From Micavibrio sp. UBA2705 (GTDB lineage Bacteria > Pseudomonadota > Alphaproteobacteria > Micavibrionales > Micavibrionaceae): a stretch of DNA of 56,272 nt. The notes below the pieces were generated by a model that was not told the DNA's origin, ran no database searches, and saw only the letters and a program-made list of their open reading frames with translations. Below, piece by piece: positions 51,689-56,272 of the stretch. Numbering within the stretch: the first letter of the stretch is position 1; every line of letters begins with the position of its first letter. The translations under genes were made by a program, and so were the position numbers. The stretch spans positions 1,666 through 57,937 of the forward strand of contig DELD01000007.1 in assembly GCA_002354205.1 (NCBI GenBank), in the 5' to 3' direction.

Positions 51689-52921
51689 TTATGGGCGCGG
51701 GCCAACAACAAGGCAGTCCCTGAAAAAGCGGCAAGCATCTTTTGCTTGGCTTTGTGTGAGGCCGGCAAGCCGCGCACGGAACATCCAGCCGCTTGACGCT
51801 GTGCGCAGCGGCGCAATAATGGGGTAAGCGCCAGTGAGGTCTTTGGGGAGCACTTTGACGGCATCCTGTAATAGATTATCGGTTTTGACGCGGCTTTTAA
51901 ATGCGCCAATTTGTACAGACCATAATGATGTATGGTCAGAAGAAGAAGCTATATTCATGCGGTTGCTTGTTGCTATTGCGTGGCCTGATGACGGTTCAAT
52001 GTTATTTTCTGGGGCTGTTTTACCGGCTGCGGCATATATAACTGCCGATCTTTTTTTCGGGTGCGGCATATCGCGTAGGCGCGCGAGGTGCAGCGTATCG
52101 ATTTTTGCAAAGCCGCGATCAAGGATAACCTTCATATGGTTATTACGTGTCGTCCCGCTGCGTCCACCAAAAACAACGCCAATAATACGGCTACCATCAC
52201 GCTCCGCCGATGCGACAAGGTTGAAGCCTGATTTAGATGTGTAGCCAGTTTTTAGGCCATCCATACCTTTATATGTACGCATTAATTTATTGTGGTTGTT
52301 GTAAGTAACGCCTTTGTAGCGGAATGATTTACGCGAAAAATAAGGATAATAATCGCTGTAATTATTAATCAAAACGCGCCCCATTTGTGCCATGTCGCGC
52401 GCGGTGCTAAGCTGGCGGTCATTATGTAGGCCTGATGCATTTTTAAATGTTGTGTTCGCCATGCCAATGCTGCGGGCTTTCGCAGTCATCATGCGTGCGA
52501 AGCGATATTCAGTGCCTGCTAAATGTTCAGCAAGCGCAACAGCAACGTCATTGGCCGATTTTGTAACGAGAATATTGATGGCATCTTTTACGCGGATAGT
52601 TTCGCCGGGTTTTAAGCCTAATTTACTAGGCACCATAGACGCGGCGTAAGGTGACATTACAACGCGATCATAAAGGCCGATTTTACCCGCTTTAATGGCA
52701 TCAAATGTTAACATTAATGTCATGACTTTGGTCAGCGAAGCAGGGTGTAGCTTTTTATTGGCGTAACGTTGAGAAAGGATTGCGCCTGTGTCTGCGTCAA
52801 TCACAATGGAAGCATATTTCAGGTTAGCTTTTGCCTGTGCGTGCGGCACAAAAAAACCAGCGGCACATAAAAGCGCGAAGCACAAAATAAGATATGTTTT
52901 GATATTGCTTAGCGCCGCCAT
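51689..52921 (-). CDS. D-alanyl-D-alanine carboxypeptidase (PBP5/6-like) with SPOR domain
   Basis: The 410 residues start with a Sec signal peptide (cleavage after HAQA). The S11 peptidase motifs are complete: SLTKV (S-x-x-K) near residue 63, SAND (S-x-N) and KTG in GLKTGYTSKSGF. This enzyme trims the terminal D-Ala of peptidoglycan stem peptides in the periplasm. A variable linker leads to a C-terminal SPOR domain (SLWSVQIGAFKSRVKTDNLL to FRDCLVVGPRP) which binds denuded glycan and often directs proteins to the division site. The PBP5 C-terminal amphipathic anchor is replaced by it. Confidence 0.95.
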   Translation of the reverse strand: MAALSNIKTYLILCFALLCAAGFFVPHAQAKANLKYASIVIDADTGAILSQRYANKKLHPASLTKVMTLMLTFDAIKAGKIGLYDRVVMSPYAASMVPSKLGLKPGETIRVKDAINILVTKSANDVAVALAEHLAGTEYRFARMMTAKARSIGMANTTFKNASGLHNDRQLSTARDMAQMGRVLINNYSDYYPYFSRKSFRYKGVTYNNHNKLMRTYKGMDGLKTGYTSKSGFNLVASAERDGSRIIGVVFGGRSGTTRNNHMKVILDRGFAKIDTLHLARLRDMPHPKKRSAVIYAAAGKTAPENNIEPSSGHAIATSNRMNIASSSDHTSLWSVQIGAFKSRVKTDNLLQDAVKVLPKDLTGAYPIIAPLRTASSGWMFRARLAGLTQSQAKDACRFFRDCLVVGPRP

Positions 52922-53227
52922 ATACTAACAGTCTTCCTTATCCGAATTATAGATTCTTAACTTAGATTTCAATAGTAGCTACCGATCCCCTTAAGGACAA
53001 ATATAATATGGTGATTATACACATAACTATATCGTTCATCTATAATAGCATATTTTTATACGGTTTACCCAAATAACTGTATTGCATTTTATCTAACCTG
53101 CTTGTTTTGTCGGGTGTTGCATTGCCCTGTATGCAGTTCCCTCTGTCTTATGTGTTGCTTGTGATTGTGTTTAAATAATACGCTGGAATATTAGTATATG
53201 ACAATATGTTGCAACGCACAAAAATTC
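52922..53227. other. AT-rich region upstream of the phasin promoter
   Basis: About 300 bases without a supported gene. It contains TTGCATTGCC (53117) and TTGCAACGCA (53209-53218), which resemble the palindrome downstream. Confidence 0.4.
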
Positions 53228-53274
53228 TTGACAGCCCATAAAAACCGTGTGATAATGAATATGTTGCAATGCAA
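53209..53274 (+). promoter_or_regulatory. Candidate PhaR-type operators flanking the phasin promoter
   Basis: TTGCAACGCA at 53209-53218 upstream of the -35, and the palindrome TTGC-AAT-GCAA at 53264-53274 at the expected start. PhaR repressors of alphaproteobacteria bind TGC-rich palindromes near phasin genes; phaR itself is not visible here. Confidence 0.5.
53228..53256 (+). promoter_or_regulatory. Strong sigma-70-type promoter of the phasin gene
   Basis: TTGACA (53228-53233), spacer of 17 and GATAAT (53251-53256) with an upstream TG, about 92 bases before the ATG. Confidence 0.75.
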
Positions 53275-53347
53275 AATAAATCGGTTATTATTTTAGAATA
53301 ACATGCAGCAAATATATTTTTTGAATATTAAAGACGAGGAGATAATT

Positions 53348-53956
53348 ATGAGTACCTCAAATGATAAAGTTACAAAATTAACTGTAGCCACGGCGGCAGA
53401 AAAGCCAGCGTCTACAAATGACGCGGATAAAGTGAAAGCTGCGCCGAAGGCAAAAACGGTAAAGGCGAAAACCAAGCCTAAAGTTAAAGCAAAGGTTTCA
53501 GCGAAAACCACAGCGAAAAAACAACCGCGTAAAACCACTGAAACAAAAAAACAAACGACTAATTTTATGGAGACTATTATGACAGCTAAGACATATGACT
53601 TTGACAAAATTACAAAAGACGCAACAGCGGGTAGCAAAGAGCTTTTTGAAGCAATGCAAAAATCCATGAATATTTGGACTAAAGGCGTTGAAAAAATGAA
53701 CCAAGAAGCCGTTGCTTTGGCGCAAGATATTGCCAATAAAAACCAAGAAGCGTTCAAAACAATTATCGCTTGTAAAGACGTAAACGAACTTACAGAGCTT
53801 CAAAACAAGCTTGCACAAAAGCATTTTGATACTATCGTATCTAGCGCGACAAAACTTTCAGAGATTAGCGTGAAAATCGCAACTGATAGCTTTGAGCCAA
53901 TTAACGACCAAGTCAACAAGGCCGTTAAAAAAGCAACAGAAAGCGTTGCTGCTTAA
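53348..53956 (+). CDS. Phasin-family polyhydroxyalkanoate granule protein
   Basis: Phasins coat PHA storage granules. The product has 202 residues from ATG 53348 (GAGGAG upstream). The first 75 residues are very rich in Lys, Ala and Thr (repeats of KAK/KPK), resembling a histone-like DNA-binding tail. The C-terminal part is a Phasin_2-type helical domain (FDKITKDATAGSKELFEAMQKSMNIWTKGVEKMNQEAVALAQDIANKNQEAF). In PhaF of Pseudomonas such a basic tail is at the C-terminus; here it is at the N-terminus, so the protein may link granules to the chromosome. A strong promoter and terminator point to high, regulated expression. Confidence 0.85.
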   Translation: MSTSNDKVTKLTVATAAEKPASTNDADKVKAAPKAKTVKAKTKPKVKAKVSAKTTAKKQPRKTTETKKQTTNFMETIMTAKTYDFDKITKDATAGSKELFEAMQKSMNIWTKGVEKMNQEAVALAQDIANKNQEAFKTIIACKDVNELTELQNKLAQKHFDTIVSSATKLSEISVKIATDSFEPINDQVNKAVKKATESVAA

Positions 53957-53992
53957 ATAAAGAATACGCCTGTTAATGGATAATAAGGCTAT

Positions 53993-54026
53993 GCCGCCAT
54001 GTGTAATGCATGGCGGCTTTTTTTTA
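53993..54026 (+). terminator. Intrinsic terminator after the phasin gene
   Basis: Stem GCCGCCATG/CATGGCGGC (53993-54001 and 54009-54017) followed by a T-run. Confidence 0.9.
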
Positions 54027-54039
54027 GTTTATTTGATTA

Positions 54040-55431
54040 TTAGGCAGCCTTACTGACGGCTACGTTTTCTTCTGCCCATTTGCTTAAATCTTCAAGCGCG
54101 CGTCCTGCCATGGCTTTCTTTTTTTCGCGGCCTTTGACGTATTTGCCGCGCTCATTACGTACATCCATATGTGCCATCAGGCCGAAATTCACATTCATGG
54201 GCTGGAATGTTTTTGCATCCGCGCCGCCTGTAATGTGGTGAATTAACGCGCCATGCGCCGTGGTTTGCGGCGGCGTATCAAACGCTAAGCCCAACTGCTC
54301 CGCCGCAGCCAAACGCCCAGCGATAAGGCCAATAGATGCGCTTTCAACATAACCTTCACAGCCTGTAATCTGCCCTGCAAAACGAATATGTGGGCGTTTT
54401 TTAAGGCGTAGCTGGCCATCAAGGACAAGCGGTGAGTTAATAAACGTATTACGATGCAAGCCGCCAAGGCGTGCAAATACGGCGTTTTCTAAACCCGGTA
54501 TCGTTTTAAATACGCGCAGTTGTTCGCCATATTTCATTTTTGTCTGAAAGCCAACCATATTATAAAGCGTGCCAAGCGCGTTATCTTGACGGAGCTGTAC
54601 AACGGCATATGGTTCGTAATCATCTTCTTTTTTATGTGGGTTGTTCAGGCCAACTGGCTTCATTGGACCAAAGCGCAATGTTTCAACGCCGCGTGATGCC
54701 ATCACTTCCACAGGCATACAGCCTTCAAAATAAGGCGTGTCTTTTTCCCATTGTTTAAAGTCGAGGTATTCTGCCGTGCATAGCGCATCTATAAAGGCAA
54801 AATACTGTTCCTTATTCATGGGGCAGTTAATATAGTCTTTGCCTGTACCTGCAGGGCCTGATTTATCATAGCGTGATTGATACCACGCTACGTTCATATC
54901 AATGCTGTCGGTTTCGACAATCGGCGCAATTGCATCAAAAAAGGCGAGGGAGTCTTCACCTGTTTCCGCGCGTATAGCCTCTGCCAATGCGCCCGATGTT
55001 AATGGGCCAGTGGCAATAATCACGCGCCCCATGTCCTCACTGGGAAGCGCTGTAATTTCTTCACGAGAGATGGATATAAGTGGGTGCGCTTCAAGCGCCG
55101 CCGTTACCCCATCAGAAAACACATCACGGTCAACCGCCAAAGCGCCGCCAGCAGGGACGGCGGCTTTATCGCCCTCGCGCATAATCAGCGATCCTAAATG
55201 GCGCATTTCTGCATGTAAAACGCCAACCGCATTATATTCTGCGTCGTCTGAGCGAAATGAATTAGAGCAAACAAGCTCTGCCAGACCATCAGTCTTATGC
55301 GCATCTGTACCGCGCACTGGGCGCATTTCATGCAGCACAACAGGCACGCCCATTGATGCGATTTGCCACGCAGCTTCCGTTCCGGCTAACCCGCCGCCAA
55401 TAACATGTATAGGTTTTTGTTCAATGCTCAT
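54040..55431 (-). CDS. trmFO: tRNA uracil-54 methyltransferase TrmFO (folate- and FAD-dependent)
   Basis: TrmFO makes ribothymidine at tRNA position 54 using methylene-tetrahydrofolate. The product has 463 residues from ATG 55431 (AAGG upstream; ATG 55440 is less likely). The FAD site is VIGGGLAGTEAAWQIA, and the family signature LAELVCSNSFRSDD with its catalytic-region Cys follows. CPMNKEQYFAF and GCMPVEVMASRGVETLRFGPMKPVGL are typical of the group. The end holds GQITGCEGYVESASIGLIAGRLAA. It converges on the phasin gene across the terminator. Confidence 0.96.
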   Translation of the reverse strand: MSIEQKPIHVIGGGLAGTEAAWQIASMGVPVVLHEMRPVRGTDAHKTDGLAELVCSNSFRSDDAEYNAVGVLHAEMRHLGSLIMREGDKAAVPAGGALAVDRDVFSDGVTAALEAHPLISISREEITALPSEDMGRVIIATGPLTSGALAEAIRAETGEDSLAFFDAIAPIVETDSIDMNVAWYQSRYDKSGPAGTGKDYINCPMNKEQYFAFIDALCTAEYLDFKQWEKDTPYFEGCMPVEVMASRGVETLRFGPMKPVGLNNPHKKEDDYEPYAVVQLRQDNALGTLYNMVGFQTKMKYGEQLRVFKTIPGLENAVFARLGGLHRNTFINSPLVLDGQLRLKKRPHIRFAGQITGCEGYVESASIGLIAGRLAAAEQLGLAFDTPPQTTAHGALIHHITGGADAKTFQPMNVNFGLMAHMDVRNERGKYVKGREKKKAMAGRALEDLSKWAEENVAVSKAA

Positions 55432-55516
55432 ATGCTTCATCCTTGTTTATTCTGCGACCTATTTAACGAAATATATTCGGGAATGCAAATTTATTTAGAC
55501 TTAGCTGCATTTTTAT

Positions 55517-55545
55517 TTGACATAATCATTGGTGATCTGTATGTT
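55517..55545 (+). promoter_or_regulatory. Promoter of the SPFH-protein gene
   Basis: TTGACA (55517-55522), a spacer of 17 and TATGTT (55540-55545); the start near 55552 leaves about 39 bases to the ATG. Confidence 0.6.
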
Positions 55546-55590
55546 ACTTGAAGTTTCAGTTAACGGTGTATTAATATAGAGGAAAAATTA

Positions 55591-56272
55591 ATGAGTAATT
55601 ATAAAAAGCTTGGCGGCTATGCAATGGCAGGATTTATGGCTGCATCCGCACTAACATACGCAATCTCTCCACGCATTACAGAGCGCGAAGCAGGTCTGAA
55701 AATTGTACGTGGTAAACTTGTTGATGATCAGGTGCAGGAAGGTGTTTATCCAAGTGCAATGTTGCCTCATGTTGAATATATTCAGTTACCAAAATTTGTT
55801 CAAAAATCAACAGTTGGTGCAACTGAAGAGGATGAAGTAACCATTCGCACAAAAGAAAAAGCGCGTATATACGGTAACTTCGAAGTTATGTGGCATGTCG
55901 ATAATGAGGTTGAGGATTTCGGGCGTATCTATACAAAATGGAAAGCGGACGAAATCGAGGATTTAGCGCCATATATTGAAAAATATACCGTGCCGGCAGC
56001 TATTGATGTATATAAAACGGTTGAAACATCAAAGATCAATGAGAATGTAACTGATCTAGGGCAGCAAATTGCTAAACGGTTACGTGATATTCTTGTTGAA
56101 AGAGGCCATGACTATATTGTTATTGATGATGTTCTCCCATCAGGTGTTGGGCTTTCGGATAAAGCAAATGATGATTTGGAAAAAATTGTATCAGAGGAGC
56201 GAAAGTTAGATCTTCTAAAAGTGCAAGGGCAGGTCGCTGACCAGTCTGTGGCTATTACGGCTAAACAAGCCG
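55591..56272 (+). CDS. SPFH/Band 7 (prohibitin-like) protein, 3' end outside window
   Basis: The frame is open from ATG 55591 (GAGG upstream) to the window edge, at least 227 residues. An N-terminal membrane segment (about 8-26) is followed by a Band 7/SPFH domain: ITEREAGLKIVRGKLVDDQVQEGVYPSAMLPHVEYIQLPKF, a strand region with VTIRTKEKARIYGNFEVMW and the helix LGQQIAKRLRDILVERGHDYIVIDDVLPSGV. A charged helix (SEERKLDLLKVQGQVADQSVAITAKQA) begins before the edge, as in prohibitins and stomatins. Such proteins form ring-shaped membrane scaffolds and can regulate FtsH-type proteases. The partner genes are not visible. Confidence 0.88.
   Translation, partial: MSNYKKLGGYAMAGFMAASALTYAISPRITEREAGLKIVRGKLVDDQVQEGVYPSAMLPHVEYIQLPKFVQKSTVGATEEDEVTIRTKEKARIYGNFEVMWHVDNEVEDFGRIYTKWKADEIEDLAPYIEKYTVPAAIDVYKTVETSKINENVTDLGQQIAKRLRDILVERGHDYIVIDDVLPSGVGLSDKANDDLEKIVSEERKLDLLKVQGQVADQSVAITAKQA

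Noticed and set aside
54902..55498. 198-codon frame opposite trmFO
   Set aside because: Antisense shadow; trmFO is certain and the frame has no start context.
55548..55576. TTGAAG-17-TTAATA as promoter of the SPFH gene
   Set aside because: The start would fall after the ribosome site; the TTGACA-17-TATGTT promoter upstream fits better.
1..56272. Mobile elements, prophage, CRISPR, tRNA or rRNA genes
   Set aside because: No transposase or integrase frames, no regularly spaced repeats and no tRNA-like cloverleaf sequence were seen in reading; a tRNAscan-SE run would settle the tRNA point.

Overview
The window reads as a chromosomal stretch of a free-living, flagellated, Gram-negative alphaproteobacterium. 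Lineage signs are FliX divergent from flgI, a CheL/FlgJ-type rod-binding protein without a muramidase domain, an alphaproteobacterial-type DksA with one cysteine, SdhE, TrmFO, a Phasin_2-type granule protein, a small SRP RNA, a DivJ/PleC-like histidine kinase and an NlpD/DipM-like LytM factor. Base composition looks moderate (judged by eye). A Rhodospirillales- or Micavibrionales-like organism is my inference and is not proven. I see no insertion sequence, prophage, CRISPR array, rRNA or tRNA.

Layout. 1-4445: end of a possible MotB/OmpA-like gene, a MotB-like protein and a large exported repeat protein. 4530-9175: a cytoplasmic orphan, a secreted coiled-coil protein and a protein with two TcpQ-like domains split by a frameshift at a run of nine A. 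9244-11056: prfB with its programmed +1 frameshift and a DJ-1/PfpI pseudo-enzyme. 11447-17310: OmpA-like lipoprotein, TrkH, lipoprotein, Hsp33, an ABC-2 permease without an ATPase and RecX. 17342-23310: PAS histidine kinase, an EnvZ/OmpR-type pair and IlvE. 23484-25388: a large exported orphan. 25588-29738: flagellar operon flgI-flgJ-flgN-fliK behind a near-consensus sigma-54 promoter, divergent from fliX, followed by dksA. 31154-32849: an operon of five small, divergent paralogues of unknown function with its own TTGACA-17-TATAAA promoter. 32926-36811: N-formylglutamate amidohydrolase-like protein, serS and pcm-nlpD. 36851-41360: secreted orphan and yajC-secD-secF-Mth938. 41374-45452: small orphan, metallophosphoesterase, sdhE and recG. 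45462-49327: patatin, a probable anti-Shine-Dalgarno sRNA, the SRP RNA, an LpxH-like phosphoesterase and a degenerate GGDEF protein. 49503-51589: dnaX (with an A9 slippage site) and ybaB. 51689-56272: D,D-carboxypeptidase with SPOR domain, phasin with palindromic operators, trmFO and a truncated SPFH protein.

Themes. Three genes carry evidence of recoding or slippage: prfB (UGA +1 frameshift), dnaX (A9, where both shifted frames stop at once) and the TcpQ-like gene (A9/AAAAAAC, where the -1 frame joins two domains). The strongest candidates for something undescribed are the five-paralogue operon, the C-rich-loop sRNA and the frameshifted double-TcpQ protein.
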